Program-made: the position numbers and the translations under genes
Assembly: GCA_002399085.1 (NCBI GenBank)
Contig: DHCY01000025.1
Coordinates: forward strand, 18,952-82,951
DNA length: 64,000 bases
Origin: Anaerolineaceae bacterium UBA4890
GTDB lineage: Bacteria > Chloroflexota > Anaerolineae > Anaerolineales > Anaerolineaceae
Direction: 5' to 3'
The notes under the pieces: generated by a model
What the model saw: only the letters and a program-made list of their open reading frames with translations
Databases searched by the model: none
What the model was told of the DNA's origin: nothing
In this document: one piece after another, positions 44,626 through 54,626 of the stretch
Position numbering within the stretch: position 1 is the first letter of the stretch
Layout: each line of letters starts with the position of its first letter

Positions 44626-45545
44626 GGTTTCTGAAAGACCAGTACCACCCAGTCCGCGTCGGTCAGGGTATCAGCCAGCCTCAAGCCTTTGCTTTGCGCT
44701 GACTGGATCACGCCTTCTGCTTGTGTGTCCAGAATCCCGCCTAATACCAGCATTCCTCCTGGTGATACTGTATCTGCCAGCCCGGTTTCCAGCATTTTCA
44801 CCAGGATATGAGCAAGAATGTTCGCCAGAACGACCGGTGCTTGGTTCAAACCATCCGTGCGAGCCAGCACATCTGTGTGCGTGCCGACTTCAAAGATGAT
44901 CCGATCCTTCATACCATTCAGGGCAGCGTTGCGTTCACATGAAGGGATGGCGATAGGGTCATAATCGACGCCCAAAACGCGGTATGCACCCAGGCGAACC
45001 GCAGCAATAGAAAGGATGCCGCTGCCACATCCAATGTCGAGCACGTTTTTTTCACGGCAGCCATGTTTTTCCAATGCCAGCAGGCAAAGCTGAGTGGAAG
45101 GATGTGTGCCAGTGCCAAACGCCATATCTGGTGAAATGATCACAGGCAGTCGCTCACCTGCAAGAGCAGGGTCAACCCAGGCAGGCAGAATAACCAGGCT
45201 CTCACCAAGTTCAAGCGGTTGATAGCGCTCTTTCCAGGCATCCATCCAGTTTTGATCGGCGATAACATTGTATTTCAGTTGACCAAGCGGGGCAATCTGA
45301 CCGAGGTGCCAGATGGCTTCCTCAAGCTGTTGGCGGGTATGCTGCACCAGCGCGTCCATTGGCAAATAAACCACCACCTGCATGTTGCCGGTGGGCTTTT
45401 CTTCATAATCCACTTGATCAAAAGTGGTCAGGCTGTTGATTAGAACCCCTCCGGGGGAAAAACGCGAAAAAACCTCGGCGACGGCTTCAGCCAATTCACC
45501 AGAACAAACCAACGAAACTTCCAACCAGCTCTCAGGCTCAGCCAC
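44622..45545 (-). CDS. prmA: Ribosomal protein L11 methyltransferase
   Basis: 307 residues. The SAM-binding motif I is [16 protein letters not shown] (about 175-190), and motif VLANILAH carries the conserved NPP-like N-I-L-A motif of PrmA at about 243. N-terminal ferredoxin-like domain for L11 recognition (about 1-80). PrmA trimethylates lysines and the N-terminus of L11. Starts at GTG with AAGGA, 8 bases inside the end of dnaJ; hence co-transcribed with the heat-shock operon, an arrangement seen in many bacteria. Confidence 0.95.
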   Translation of the reverse strand: MAEPESWLEVSLVCSGELAEAVAEVFSRFSPGGVLINSLTTFDQVDYEEKPTGNMQVVVYLPMDALVQHTRQQLEEAIWHLGQIAPLGQLKYNVIADQNWMDAWKERYQPLELGESLVILPAWVDPALAGERLPVIISPDMAFGTGTHPSTQLCLLALEKHGCREKNVLDIGCGSGILSIAAVRLGAYRVLGVDYDPIAIPSCERNAALNGMKDRIIFEVGTHTDVLARTDGLNQAPVVLANILAHILVKMLETGLADTVSPGGMLVLGGILDTQAEGVIQSAQSKGLRLADTLTDADWVVLVFQKP

Positions 45546-46671
45546 TGAAGGCGTCCTTCAGCTTATCAAAAAAGCTGCGCTCCTGGATTTTGATATCGGT
45601 GCCCATGGTTTTGCCCAACGATGTCAAGAGTTCTTCCTGCTGTTTGGATAAATTGGTGGGAATCTGAACATTAACGGTGACCAACTGGTTTCCACGCTCA
45701 TTACGGTTCAGAACGGGTGCGCCCTTCTCTTTCAAACGAAAAACGCGACCAGGCTGCGTTCCGGGCGGAATGCGAAGTTTTACATCGCCATCGACTGTTG
45801 GCACGGAGATCTCGTCTCCCAAAGATGCTTGAGCCATATTGATGTCGATATCGAGCAGAATGTCATTGCCATTCCGGCGGAAAAACTTGTGGGGAGCCAC
45901 ATCCAGTTCTAGGTAATAGTCCCCATTAGGACCACCATTTGCGCCTGGCTGACCCTCGCCTCCCATACGGATCTGATTGCCATCGTCCACGCCAGCCGGA
46001 ATATTTACTTTCATCTGGCGGGTTTTTCGTTCCAGCCCGCTGCCACGGCAATTCCGGCAAGGACTCTCCACCATCTTGCCCCTGCCTCCACAGGTTGGGC
46101 AGGTCACCACCTGGACCATTGAACCCAAAAAGGTTTGTTGCACCTGTCGCACTTCACCCTGACCCTTGCAAGTCTGGCAGGTGACAGGTTGTGTGCCTGG
46201 TTCTGCGCCGCTGCCATCGCATACAGAGCAGCGCTCATTGCGGGTCACTTCCACTTCTTTTTCAACTCCGAAAACCGCTTCTTCAAAAGTCAGTTTAATA
46301 TTGGATTTAATGTCTGCGCCCCGCCTGGGGGCGTTTTGCCGGCGGCGTGAACTGCTTGCACCAAAACCGCCCATACCTCCAAAACCAAATAGGGTTTCGA
46401 ACAGGTCAGAAAGGTCCATGGTGGAATAGTCGGGCATGCCCTGGGTGTTGACACCTGAGAAGCCATAATGGTCATACGATGCCCGTTTTTCTGTGTCGCT
46501 CAACACTCCGTAGGCTTCGTTTATTTCTTTGAACTTTTCTTCCGCGTCATGAGCCTTGTTGACATCAGGATGATATTGCCGCGCAAGGTCACGGAAAGCC
46601 TTCTTGATATCATCCTGGCTGGCGCTTCTGGGTATCCCCAGCACCTCGTAGTAATCTCTTTTTGCTGCCAT
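45538..46671 (-). CDS. dnaJ: Chaperone DnaJ
   Basis: 377 residues. J domain with YHPDVN (HPD at about 33), G/F-rich linker (about 75-110), four zinc modules [24 protein letters not shown] and CRNCRGSG (about 145-210), then the substrate-binding beta-domain. Full-length type I DnaJ. ATG 46671 is chosen because [12 protein letters not shown] is the normal start. Co-chaperone of the DnaK gene just upstream. Confidence 0.97.
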   Translation of the reverse strand: MAAKRDYYEVLGIPRSASQDDIKKAFRDLARQYHPDVNKAHDAEEKFKEINEAYGVLSDTEKRASYDHYGFSGVNTQGMPDYSTMDLSDLFETLFGFGGMGGFGASSSRRRQNAPRRGADIKSNIKLTFEEAVFGVEKEVEVTRNERCSVCDGSGAEPGTQPVTCQTCKGQGEVRQVQQTFLGSMVQVVTCPTCGGRGKMVESPCRNCRGSGLERKTRQMKVNIPAGVDDGNQIRMGGEGQPGANGGPNGDYYLELDVAPHKFFRRNGNDILLDIDINMAQASLGDEISVPTVDGDVKLRIPPGTQPGRVFRLKEKGAPVLNRNERGNQLVTVNVQIPTNLSKQQEELLTSLGKTMGTDIKIQERSFFDKLKDAFSG

Positions 46672-46761
46672 AAAACATTTCTCTTCTTTAAATTTCACAC
46701 AAACACCTGGTGTGTTCTTGCACAGGCACCAGGTGTTCTAATTCTACTGGATTATTGGAAT

Positions 46762-48672
46762 TTACTCCGCTTCAGTATATTCGCCTTCAACCACTTCAGG
46801 CTCATCAGGCGTTTCGCCCTGGTCTCCTTCGGAAGGTTGTGCGTCTTCCGGTTGTGGAGCCTGTTCTTGCTGCGCGTAGGCAGCCTGACCAATTTCCTGC
46901 AGGATCTTCATCAGGTCTTCAACAGCCGTATGGATTACGCTTGCGTCGCTGTTATCTCTTACCAAACGAACCCTGGTAACGCCATTATCAACTTTTGTTT
47001 TCGCGTCGGCAGATACCTTATCGCCCAATTCTTTGAGTGTCTTTTCGGCAGTGTAAACAGCGTTGTCGGCAGTGTTGCGTGCTTCGATAAGTTCCCTGTG
47101 TTTTTGGTCTTCATTGGCGTGGCTTTCTGCATCCTGGCGCATTCTTTCGACTTCCTCATCACTTAGCCCGGAGGAACCACTGATAGTGATGTCTTGCTGA
47201 CGATTGGTAGCTTTGTCTTTGGCGGTCACTTTCAGAATGCTGTTGGCATCCATATCAAAAGTAACTTCAATCTGGGGAACCCCGCGAGGAGCAGGCGGGA
47301 TACCATCCAGGGTGAACTTACCGAGCGATTTGTTGTCGGCTGCCATGGTGCGCTCCCCCTGCAAGACGTGGATTTCGACGGATGTCTGGCTATCGGAAGC
47401 TGTACTGAAAACCTGGCTGGCACGGGTTGGGATGGTGGTGTTGCGCTTGATCAGCGGGGTAGAGACGCCCCCCAGAGTCTCGATAGAGAGAGTAAGCGGG
47501 GTCACATCGAGCAGAAGAATATCTTTTACCTCACCTCCTAAAACTCCTGCCTGGATGGCGGCACCAATGGCAACGACCTCATCAGGATTGACGCCCTTAT
47601 GAGGTTCCTTATTGAACAGTTGGCGCACGGCATCCTGAACAGCGGGCATACGGGTCATACCACCCACCATAACCACTTCGTCGATATCTGAAGGTTTCAG
47701 ATTGGCGTCGTTCAAGGCTTGATGCATGGGTTTGAGCGATCTCTGCACAAGGTCGCCAGTGAGCTGCTCCAACTTGGAACGGGTCAGCGTAGTTACCAGG
47801 TGTTTCGGTCCCGAAGCGTCTGCAGTGATATAGGGCAGGTTGATTTCGGATTGCATGGTGCTTGAAAGTTCAATTTTTGCTTTTTCGGCAGCTTCCTTCA
47901 GGCGCTGTAATCCCTGTCGGTCTTCCCGTAAGTTAATACCATTTTCTTTCTTAAATTCATCTGCCAGCCAGTCGATGATGCGCTGGTCAAAGTCATCCCC
48001 ACCCAGGAAGGTATCGCCTGAGGTGGATTTGACCTGGAAAACGCCATCGCCGACTTCCAGGATCGAAATATCAAACGTGCCACCACCGAGGTCATAAACT
48101 GCAATAATTTCATTCCGGTCTCTTTTATCTAGACCATAAGCCAGGGATGAGGCGGTTGGTTCATTGATGATGCGCAGCACCTCCAGACCGGCAATCTTAC
48201 CGGCATCGACGGTGGCATTGCGCTGGGCATCGTTAAAATAAGCAGGCACGGTAATCACAGCCTGGTTCACCGGTTCGCCCAGGTAAGCTTCGGCATCGCG
48301 TTTGAGTTTTCCCAGGATCATGGCGGAAATCTCGGGGGCGGTGTAGTCTTTGTTATCCATCACAACCCTGACATCGCCGTTTGGAGCACTGTTGATCTGA
48401 TAGGGCACCAGGCTCATCGCTCGCTGGACTTCTGGGTCGCCAGCTTTGCGCCCCATAAAGCGTTTGATCGAGAATATTGTGTTCTCGGGGTTGATGATTG
48501 CCTGGTTGCGGGCAACCTGCCCAACCAGCCGTTCTCCGTTTTTATTGACGGCAACTACAGAAGGCACGAGGCGATTTCCTTCTGAAGAAGTGATCACCAC
48601 GGGTTCGCCGCCGATCATGACAGCGGCTGCTGAGTTGGTTGTTCCTAAGTCGATACCGATAATTTTTGCCAT
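46762..48672 (-). CDS. dnaK: Chaperone DnaK (Hsp70)
   Basis: 636 residues. ATPase motifs [14 protein letters not shown] at the start, [12 protein letters not shown] (about 180) and [11 protein letters not shown] (about 330); the substrate-binding domain with [14 protein letters not shown]; and an acidic C-terminal tail ending in YTEAE. Normal length. Follows grpE by 8 bases with AGGAGAAG as ribosome site. Confidence 0.98.
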   Translation of the reverse strand: MAKIIGIDLGTTNSAAAVMIGGEPVVITSSEGNRLVPSVVAVNKNGERLVGQVARNQAIINPENTIFSIKRFMGRKAGDPEVQRAMSLVPYQINSAPNGDVRVVMDNKDYTAPEISAMILGKLKRDAEAYLGEPVNQAVITVPAYFNDAQRNATVDAGKIAGLEVLRIINEPTASSLAYGLDKRDRNEIIAVYDLGGGTFDISILEVGDGVFQVKSTSGDTFLGGDDFDQRIIDWLADEFKKENGINLREDRQGLQRLKEAAEKAKIELSSTMQSEINLPYITADASGPKHLVTTLTRSKLEQLTGDLVQRSLKPMHQALNDANLKPSDIDEVVMVGGMTRMPAVQDAVRQLFNKEPHKGVNPDEVVAIGAAIQAGVLGGEVKDILLLDVTPLTLSIETLGGVSTPLIKRNTTIPTRASQVFSTASDSQTSVEIHVLQGERTMAADNKSLGKFTLDGIPPAPRGVPQIEVTFDMDANSILKVTAKDKATNRQQDITISGSSGLSDEEVERMRQDAESHANEDQKHRELIEARNTADNAVYTAEKTLKELGDKVSADAKTKVDNGVTRVRLVRDNSDASVIHTAVEDLMKILQEIGQAAYAQQEQAPQPEDAQPSEGDQGETPDEPEVVEGEYTEAE

Positions 48673-48680
48673 AACTTCTC

Positions 48681-49205
48681 CTATTTTGCTACGCGGACCT
48701 GGGCAGGTCTGATGATTCGATCGTTTACTTGATAACCGGCTCGAACGACCTCAATAATCTGACCGTCGATGAATCTGGGGTTTTCTTCATGAGTGAGGGC
48801 TTCCTGGTTGAAGGGGTCAAACAGATCGCCGGGCTCGAGGGCTATGACGGTTACACCCAGACCCTCCATTGTTTTCAACAGCTTTTTGCGGATCAGGTCA
48901 ATGCCGGCAATCCAACTGGCACAATCTGGGTCTGTTGGCGCGTGGTCAAGGGCTCGCTCCAGGTCGTCGATGACTGGAAGAAAAATTTTGATATGCTCTC
49001 CCAACAGTTGGTCTGCCATGGCGGCATTTTCCTGGTCGATACGGCGGCGATAGTTGGCGAAACTGGCACGTTCACGCTGGAGACAATCAAGATATTCATC
49101 AGCCCGGGCAAGGGCGGCATCCAGTTCGCTCTGAGTTTCATGTTCTTCTTGGAGAAATTCTTTTTTCTCCTCGTTTTCAGTTGTTTTTTTATCTTCTTCA
49201 GTCAT
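48681..49205 (-). CDS. grpE: Nucleotide exchange factor GrpE
   Basis: 174 residues. A charged N-terminus (E/K-rich), a long coiled coil (about 30-80), [11 protein letters not shown], and the C-terminal beta-domain ending in [21 protein letters not shown] 49205 has GAGG upstream. Releases ADP from DnaK. In the hrcA-grpE-dnaK-dnaJ-prmA operon. Confidence 0.97.
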   Translation of the reverse strand: MTEEDKKTTENEEKKEFLQEEHETQSELDAALARADEYLDCLQRERASFANYRRRIDQENAAMADQLLGEHIKIFLPVIDDLERALDHAPTDPDCASWIAGIDLIRKKLLKTMEGLGVTVIALEPGDLFDPFNQEALTHEENPRFIDGQIIEVVRAGYQVNDRIIRPAQVRVAK

Positions 49206-49229
49206 AAATTCCTCAATATGCATTGTTTT

Positions 49230-50264
49230 TTAGTCTACTAAGTTGTCGGAGACCAACCCGGACATCAATTCGGCGACATAACGAACTGTGCCGATGGTCT
49301 GGCTGTAGGGCATGCGCATGGGACCCAAAATGCCCAGGGCACCTGAAAGCTGATCTTCCACGCCATAACGCGTGAGAATAACCGAACAGTTTTGCAGTTC
49401 CTGCCAGGTGTTTTCACCGCCGATCAAAACCTGCACGCCCCCAATTTCTTCGGTCAGAACCGTGCGGGCGATCAGGTCATCGAGCAGGGAGCGCTCTTCC
49501 AGCAGGCGCAAGGGAGAATACTCGGGGTTGTAGTCTGAGAATTCTGGTTCAGACAATACATTGGTCAGCCCATCCGAGTAGAGTTCCCCCGTCACCAGCT
49601 TGCTGGCAAGGCTCATCTGGTCGATCACAGCCGTGAGCACCTGGTTGAGAAGAGGGTCGGGGGTGGCGGGCAGGCTCTTGATTTGATCAAGGCTGGTATT
49701 CTCACAAACGCGATTGACCTGGGCAGCGATGTTGGAAAGCTGCTCCTGGCTGCGTATGACATCCAGCGAAATAATTTGCTGCTGGATCTCGCCGCCGACC
49801 AACACCAAAACCATCAAGACCTGGGAGGCACGCGTCGCGATCAATTCAAGGTGCTTGAAGGTCACTTTTTCGCTGTGCGGAGCGGTGACAATTGAGACAG
49901 CCTGTGAATTATTGGCGAGCACAGAAGCCGCCAGTGGCAGCCAATATTCCAGCCCCTTTCGGGATTGATAAAAATGGTGGCTGATGGTGTTGCGCGTAGC
50001 AGAGGGCAGCGCGGTGTGCTGAACCATGTTGCTGACAAAATATCGGTAGCCTTCTTCGGTTGGAACGCGCCCCGCCGATGTATGCGGTTGGCGCAGAAAG
50101 CCCAGTTCGGTCAGGGTGTTCATCTCGTTGCGCACCGTGGCTGAACTAATTTTCAGGGTATATTCGTTGATCAGGGTTTTAGACGCGACCGGTTGCGCCG
50201 TGCGGGTGTGTTCGTGCACGACCAGGGAAAGGATAATTTTTTGTCGGTCGGTTAATTTATTCAT
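49230..50264 (-). CDS. hrcA: Heat-inducible transcription repressor HrcA
   Basis: 344 residues. Winged-helix N-terminus (LTDRQKIILSLVV, ISSATVRNEMNTLTELGFLRQPHTSAGRVPTEEGYRYFV) is the HrcA signature; the C-terminal GAF-like dimer part follows. It binds the CIRCE operator lying just upstream of its start and is kept active by GroEL. ATG 50264 is preferred to GTG 50282, which would be inside the operator. Confidence 0.97.
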   Translation of the reverse strand: MNKLTDRQKIILSLVVHEHTRTAQPVASKTLINEYTLKISSATVRNEMNTLTELGFLRQPHTSAGRVPTEEGYRYFVSNMVQHTALPSATRNTISHHFYQSRKGLEYWLPLAASVLANNSQAVSIVTAPHSEKVTFKHLELIATRASQVLMVLVLVGGEIQQQIISLDVIRSQEQLSNIAAQVNRVCENTSLDQIKSLPATPDPLLNQVLTAVIDQMSLASKLVTGELYSDGLTNVLSEPEFSDYNPEYSPLRLLEERSLLDDLIARTVLTEEIGGVQVLIGGENTWQELQNCSVILTRYGVEDQLSGALGILGPMRMPYSQTIGTVRYVAELMSGLVSDNLVD

Positions 50265-50275
50265 CTTTTTCACAA

Positions 50276-50302
50276 TTAGCACTCTCGAGAGGAGAGTGCT
50301 AA
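50276..50302 (-). promoter_or_regulatory. CIRCE operator
   Basis: TTAGCACTC-N9-GAGTGCTAA, a perfect match to the HrcA-binding consensus. It lies 11 bases before the hrcA ATG. Confidence 0.98.
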
Positions 50303-50536
50303 ATTCATCAATTTAATGTTATCATGCCCGAATTTCTTCGTCAAGAAAAGGATAATCGACGATGATTAATTTTGTGTTAGAAGATTTGAAGACTGTCTTT
50401 CTGAGCAATAGGGTAAAGAACTATGCTTCACCAGTCACTTTTCAAACAATATTCATCCTCTCGCAGGCAGAGATTGAAAGCACTTTTAGAACATCAGCCT
50501 CGTCCGAATAGATAAAGGCAAAAAAAGAGCCGGAGT
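50303..50536. other. Intergenic stretch with no clear gene
   Basis: Besides the promoter above it holds only a 49-codon ORF (50362-50511, plus) with a mediocre AAGGATAA site and no recognisable family. I do not call it a gene. Confidence 0.5.
50316..50344 (-). promoter_or_regulatory. Sigma-A type promoter of the hrcA operon
   Basis: On the minus strand TTGACG and TAACAT are separated by 17 bases. CIRCE lies 13 bases downstream of the second box, so HrcA would block early transcription. Confidence 0.8.
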
Positions 50537-51562
50537 CTACTGTCTATCGACAACGACCTGGACAACATGTCGGTCGACACCACCAAAGCGGTACTTATAT
50601 TCCTCTCCCCCGCGCATCAGGTCCACTTCATCCAATCCATTTTCAATCGCCCATCGGATCAATTTAACCAACAAGACCCACCCCGGAGACGCGTTAGAGA
50701 ATTCCGGATCCCAACCGGTGTTGTAGACCCATAACTTGTTATCAAAAATAAAATTCAGATACGAAGCGGCTTGTTCACCATCCAGCATCAGGCTCGCCAG
50801 GTTCAGTCTGCCTGCTTCCTGGGCAGCCTTACCCAACCCAAGCAGGTATTGTTCCGTCAATGGGGTCAGGAATTCGACTTTTTGCTGGTCATGGCGCATC
50901 AATTCGATAAAACGTTTCATTTCACTATCGATGTCAACTGAATCTTGCACAAAAACGAGCTCTGCCCGGTAATCCCTTTCGGTATTGCGCTCTTTTCGAC
51001 GCACCTCGTGACGCTGTTTCTTACTCAGAGTCTGCAAATACCCCTCCCAGGTCGATGGCAACCGTATACCCGGCGATGGTTGCAAGACGCTCACCTCAAA
51101 GTTTCGCTGTTTTTTCAGGCAAAGTCGCTCCATTATGGCAACGCTGGGCGACCCTTCCAGGATATTCGCCAATTCCAGGCGCTTGGTTTTGAAGTTTGAA
51201 CTTTCGTCAATAAAATCCAGTATGTGACTGAGAAAAGTCTCCAGTTTATCGGGAAGGCATATAAAATCAAGGTAATCGGTGACTTCAATTTGCCCAATAA
51301 ACCGCAGCGCGAGCTCAGATCCGGGTTTTTGGGAGGAGAACATTGGTGCGATTCCAACCAGGACGTCATCTTCTCTGGCAGTTATGATCTGCGGACTCGA
51401 ATTTTCTACAAGCCACTCCCCGCCGCCCAGGGTTTGCCACCAATTAAACAAATACCAAAACTCCGAAAAAGGATAGGCTCGGAAACTTCTGGCAACCAAC
51501 TGATCCCATTCAGGGCGAAGGGATTTCCACTCGTTTTCACTCGTTATAAGGGTCAATTCCAT
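50537..51562 (-). CDS. FemAB/CelD-like acetyltransferase (GNAT fold)
   Basis: 341 residues of the BioF2/CelD/FemAB-like acetyltransferase family. N-terminal half with AREDDVLVGIAPM and RFIGQIEVTDYLDF; second half with TLSKKQRHEVRRKERN (about 180), MLDGEQAASYLNFIFDNKLWVYNTGWDPEF, SPGWVLLVKLIRWAIENGLDEVDLMRGGEEYKYRFG. The last two are the acyl-CoA GNAT core of this group. Often acts in polysaccharide or peptidoglycan modification; the substrate is not known. No clear ribosome site; GTG 51586 is possible. Divergent from the PP2C-like gene. Confidence 0.86.
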   Translation of the reverse strand: MELTLITSENEWKSLRPEWDQLVARSFRAYPFSEFWYLFNWWQTLGGGEWLVENSSPQIITAREDDVLVGIAPMFSSQKPGSELALRFIGQIEVTDYLDFICLPDKLETFLSHILDFIDESSNFKTKRLELANILEGSPSVAIMERLCLKKQRNFEVSVLQPSPGIRLPSTWEGYLQTLSKKQRHEVRRKERNTERDYRAELVFVQDSVDIDSEMKRFIELMRHDQQKVEFLTPLTEQYLLGLGKAAQEAGRLNLASLMLDGEQAASYLNFIFDNKLWVYNTGWDPEFSNASPGWVLLVKLIRWAIENGLDEVDLMRGGEEYKYRFGGVDRHVVQVVVDRQ

Positions 51563-51640
51563 GCATGGAATTATAACCTTTGGCACGGATTGTGTACTCT
51601 ATGTACCAGGCATTATTGCATTTAAGAGAAAAGGTGAGTT

Positions 51641-53944
51641 ATGAAATTCGATCTGACGATTTTTCAACCTGACGGACAGCAGGTAAGAATGCTGGGGTTC
51701 GACAGCCCAAAACAGCGAGCCAGGGGCAGGGAAACGGATCAGCTCCTGGTCTTTCTCCATCTGAAAAACAAGGCTGAATCCGATCTCGGGTTGGATGGAT
51801 TGGTGAGTGATTTTTTCAAGACCAGCGGATCGGTGACCAAGGCGATCCGGGTGTTCGTGGACGGGCTGAACCGTATTCTTTTGCAGAAAAATCATCATTT
51901 CGATCAGCCCGAATCCTGGCAGACGGCTGACCTTTTGCTTGGGGTGATCCACCAGGACACGCTTTTCCTCGCCCAGGTGGGAGCAAGCCAGGCGCTTGTG
52001 CTTTCTGAGGGGAAAATTGAGCAATTTTTCGATGATACCCTCGATCAACGAGGACTCGGCGTTGCCACTGTGTCCAATCCGCGTTATTTCCAGCGCACTT
52101 TGAAGGGCGTTGAAATTGTTGTGTTCAGCACGCCAATTGAGAAAGACACCCTGGATACTGAGGACATCTCCCTGTTGATTGGAGAACTGACCCTCAGGTC
52201 CGAAGAAGACCAACCGCTGGGTATTGTAGAAATCAAGACAGGCTCTGGTCAGATGGCGAACAGCAACCTCGAAACCTACAATTTTGCTTCCTTGCTGCCT
52301 TCCGCAGACCATATGGAACCGACATCGCCTGTTCTGCCCCCTGACCCCGACGATCAGGCGGAACTGACACCTACCGTTCCGTCTTCTGAGCCTGAACAAC
52401 CCGAATCTCAAGAACCTTGCCTGGCAGAAGATCTGTTTGGTCAGGCAGTGCTTTATCCAGAAGATATCGAGCAGGAGCCCGCTAAAGAACCAGAAATCGA
52501 CGAAATGGTGGAAGAAGAAGCGCTCGATGCCCAGACAGAACCTCTCCAACTTGAGTCTGAACAGCAAGAACAAATCTACGAGGTTCCTGCAAAACCCGAA
52601 CGCGAAAAACCGGATTTCGGAATCTTCAAAGAAAAAGCCCTCAAGGGAGTGGCTGCAGGGGCAGGCTGGCTGCGAAAAGTGGAAGACAAAGCAGAGACGA
52701 TCTCTGCTTCTGTTAATCAAGCTGATGAGGGCGAACAAAACAGAATCACCAAAGACCTTTCGCCGCTAACCAAAGCCCTGATCGCCATCATCGTGCCGCT
52801 GATTATTGTTGCGGCGGCAGCGATGGTTTTCTTTAACCGCGGTGAAGACAATGAGTATGCTTACTACCTGGCACAGGCGCAGGCATCGGTCAACAACGCT
52901 GCCCTCATGCAAACCGAAGAACTACAGCGGGAGGGTTGGGAACAAGCCCTGATCTTCCTGGACCAGGCAGCCGCGTACAAGGATACAAACGAGGTCAACC
53001 TGCTGCGAGCAAGGGTTCAGATCGCGCTGGACGATCTTGATGGAGCCCGCCGCCTGCAATATGTGGCTGCTTTTGCGCCCAGCCTCTACCCTGGTCTGGA
53101 TATTAGCGCCATCGTCTCCCTTAACACCGATCTTTATCTGCTTGATCGTGCCAGTGGTTCGGTGAAATACCTTAGTTTGTTCACCAACGGCTACCAGATG
53201 GACAACGAGTTTGTTTGCGGACCGGGAACGTACGACGGCGTGCAGGTGGGAAACTTGGTCGATCTGATCAACATCCCCCTCAATAACCCCTCCAAAGCCC
53301 CCGTGATGGCGATTGATGCCGCTGGAAACCTGCTCTATTGCTCTCCCGGTTCCCGCCCGAGCGCTGCCCATCTGCCCACACCTGAGAATGGCTGGGTCGA
53401 TTTGAAACGCATGGTGTTCGACAGCAATCGCCTTTATATTCTCGACCCCGGCAACAAAACGCTCTGGATCTATCGTGGGTTTACCGCCAATTTCAACAAC
53501 GCGCCAGTTGCCTATTTTGACGAAGAACTGCTTGACCTTGCGGATGCGGTTGACTTTGAAGTGGAAGGGGAGGAGTTGTTCCTGCTGCATGCCGATGGGC
53601 ACAGCTCGCACTGCCTGGCTTCTTCGGTTACAGGGCTGACCTCTTGCGACGATCCTTACCCCTACCTCGATGCCGGCACCAGCGGCGCGAATGTCGATTT
53701 TGCCACCTTGAAGTTTGAGCAGGTGGCTTACTCGCCGCCGCCTGACCCTTCCATCTACTATCTGGAAGCCGAAAAAGCTGAGCTCTACCAATTCAGCTTG
53801 CGTCTGAACCTGAACAAGGTACTGCGCTCAGCGCTGAACGCCGGGACGATGCCGGGAGGCAAGGCGAGCGCCTTTTATGTCAGCCCCGACCGAAAGGTGT
53901 TCCTGGCGTTTGGTAGTCAGCTATACTATGCGGTTTTACCGTAA
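51641..53944 (+). CDS. PP2C-like domain membrane protein with C-terminal repeat domain
   Basis: 767 residues. The first ~190 residues resemble a PP2C phosphatase fold (LLLGVIHQDTLFLAQVGASQALVLSEGKIEQFFDD) but lack the metal-binding GDGMGG and DG-x-x motifs, so it should be inactive. An acidic, P/E-rich linker (about 220-330) is followed by a single membrane helix near 380-400 (LIAIIVPLIIVAAAAMVFF). The C-terminal ~360 residues have repeated strands (DRASGSVKYL, VMAIDAAGNLLYCS, RLYILDPGNKTLWIYRG), a beta-propeller-like pattern outside the cell. A ribosome site AGGTGAG is present. Possibly an envelope sensor; this type is common in Anaerolineae. Confidence 0.7.
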   Translation: MKFDLTIFQPDGQQVRMLGFDSPKQRARGRETDQLLVFLHLKNKAESDLGLDGLVSDFFKTSGSVTKAIRVFVDGLNRILLQKNHHFDQPESWQTADLLLGVIHQDTLFLAQVGASQALVLSEGKIEQFFDDTLDQRGLGVATVSNPRYFQRTLKGVEIVVFSTPIEKDTLDTEDISLLIGELTLRSEEDQPLGIVEIKTGSGQMANSNLETYNFASLLPSADHMEPTSPVLPPDPDDQAELTPTVPSSEPEQPESQEPCLAEDLFGQAVLYPEDIEQEPAKEPEIDEMVEEEALDAQTEPLQLESEQQEQIYEVPAKPEREKPDFGIFKEKALKGVAAGAGWLRKVEDKAETISASVNQADEGEQNRITKDLSPLTKALIAIIVPLIIVAAAAMVFFNRGEDNEYAYYLAQAQASVNNAALMQTEELQREGWEQALIFLDQAAAYKDTNEVNLLRARVQIALDDLDGARRLQYVAAFAPSLYPGLDISAIVSLNTDLYLLDRASGSVKYLSLFTNGYQMDNEFVCGPGTYDGVQVGNLVDLINIPLNNPSKAPVMAIDAAGNLLYCSPGSRPSAAHLPTPENGWVDLKRMVFDSNRLYILDPGNKTLWIYRGFTANFNNAPVAYFDEELLDLADAVDFEVEGEELFLLHADGHSSHCLASSVTGLTSCDDPYPYLDAGTSGANVDFATLKFEQVAYSPPPDPSIYYLEAEKAELYQFSLRLNLNKVLRSALNAGTMPGGKASAFYVSPDRKVFLAFGSQLYYAVLP

Positions 53945-53989
53945 CCCCTCGACATACAAACGAATCGCTCTTACGGTACAATTCTCTGC

Positions 53990-54385
53990 ATGAAACTCAG
54001 CCGCCTGCTCGACCCGCGTGGAACCAAATATGCCTATCTTGGGCTTGCCATGGTATTGAATATTGCCTGGGCATTGCTCTTTTTCAGCCTGATAGACACG
54101 ATGATGCTGCGTTACGGTGAACTGATGCAGGGGGTCGACACCACCCTCATGCTGGGCATCTTTCTCGGGTCGCTGACAATTGGCTTCCTGATCACGCTCC
54201 TGGCAAAAGACCGCCGCGGTCCCACTTATGGGATTTATGGCGGAATCGCCGGGCTGGTGGTGATTGTGCTCATGACCTGGAAAAGCGGTCTGCTGGCACC
54301 GCTGGTCGGTTTTATGGCTGTTTTTGGCGGCATCAACGGCGGCACGCTGGGCGAGATGTACCAGCAAGTCAAGAAAAGAAAGTAA
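53990..54385 (+). CDS. Small integral membrane protein
   Basis: 131 residues with four hydrophobic helices (around 15-36, 52-70, 78-97 and 99-118) and a basic cytosolic tail VKKRK. No family recognised. It follows the PP2C-like gene by 45 bases, no ribosome site seen, and might be leaderless or coupled to it. Confidence 0.65.
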   Translation: MKLSRLLDPRGTKYAYLGLAMVLNIAWALLFFSLIDTMMLRYGELMQGVDTTLMLGIFLGSLTIGFLITLLAKDRRGPTYGIYGGIAGLVVIVLMTWKSGLLAPLVGFMAVFGGINGGTLGEMYQQVKKRK

Positions 54386-54387
54386 GC

Positions 54388-54483
54388 GACGGCTTCCACG
54401 CCGTCCCGTTTGGTCCTGCCCTCGTGAGGGCTCACCCCTTCCCGCTCTTCTGTAAGGGACGGCTTCCACGCCGTCCCGTTTGG
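54388..54483. repeat. Two direct copies of a 26-bp palindromic repeat
   Basis: GACGGCTTCCACGCCGTC followed by CCGTTTGG occurs at 54388-54413 and 54458-54483. Each contains the inverted pair GACGGC / GCCGTC, so each can form a hairpin. They lie in the gap between the membrane protein gene and murE. The rest of the gap up to 54626 shows no gene. Confidence 0.72.
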
Positions 54484-54626
54484 CCTTGCACTGGTAAGGG
54501 CCCACGCCATCCCGATGCTTTTCCACCGCTTCAGTTGTCGTAGGGCGGAATGAGGTGGGCAGGATAATGTCAATCCACGAAAGTCTGGAACCCACCTCAC
54601 TCCGCCGCTGCGGGGATCTACAATTC

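Noticed and set aside
50362..50511. 49-codon ORF between hrcA and the acetyltransferase gene
   Set aside because: Too short, weak ribosome site, no recognisable feature.
51599..52738. 379-codon minus-strand ORF inside the PP2C-like gene
   Set aside because: F/R/C-rich composition typical of an antisense shadow; no ribosome site or motif.
52922..53791. 289-codon minus-strand ORF inside the PP2C-like gene
   Set aside because: Antisense shadow; composition and lack of motifs argue against it.
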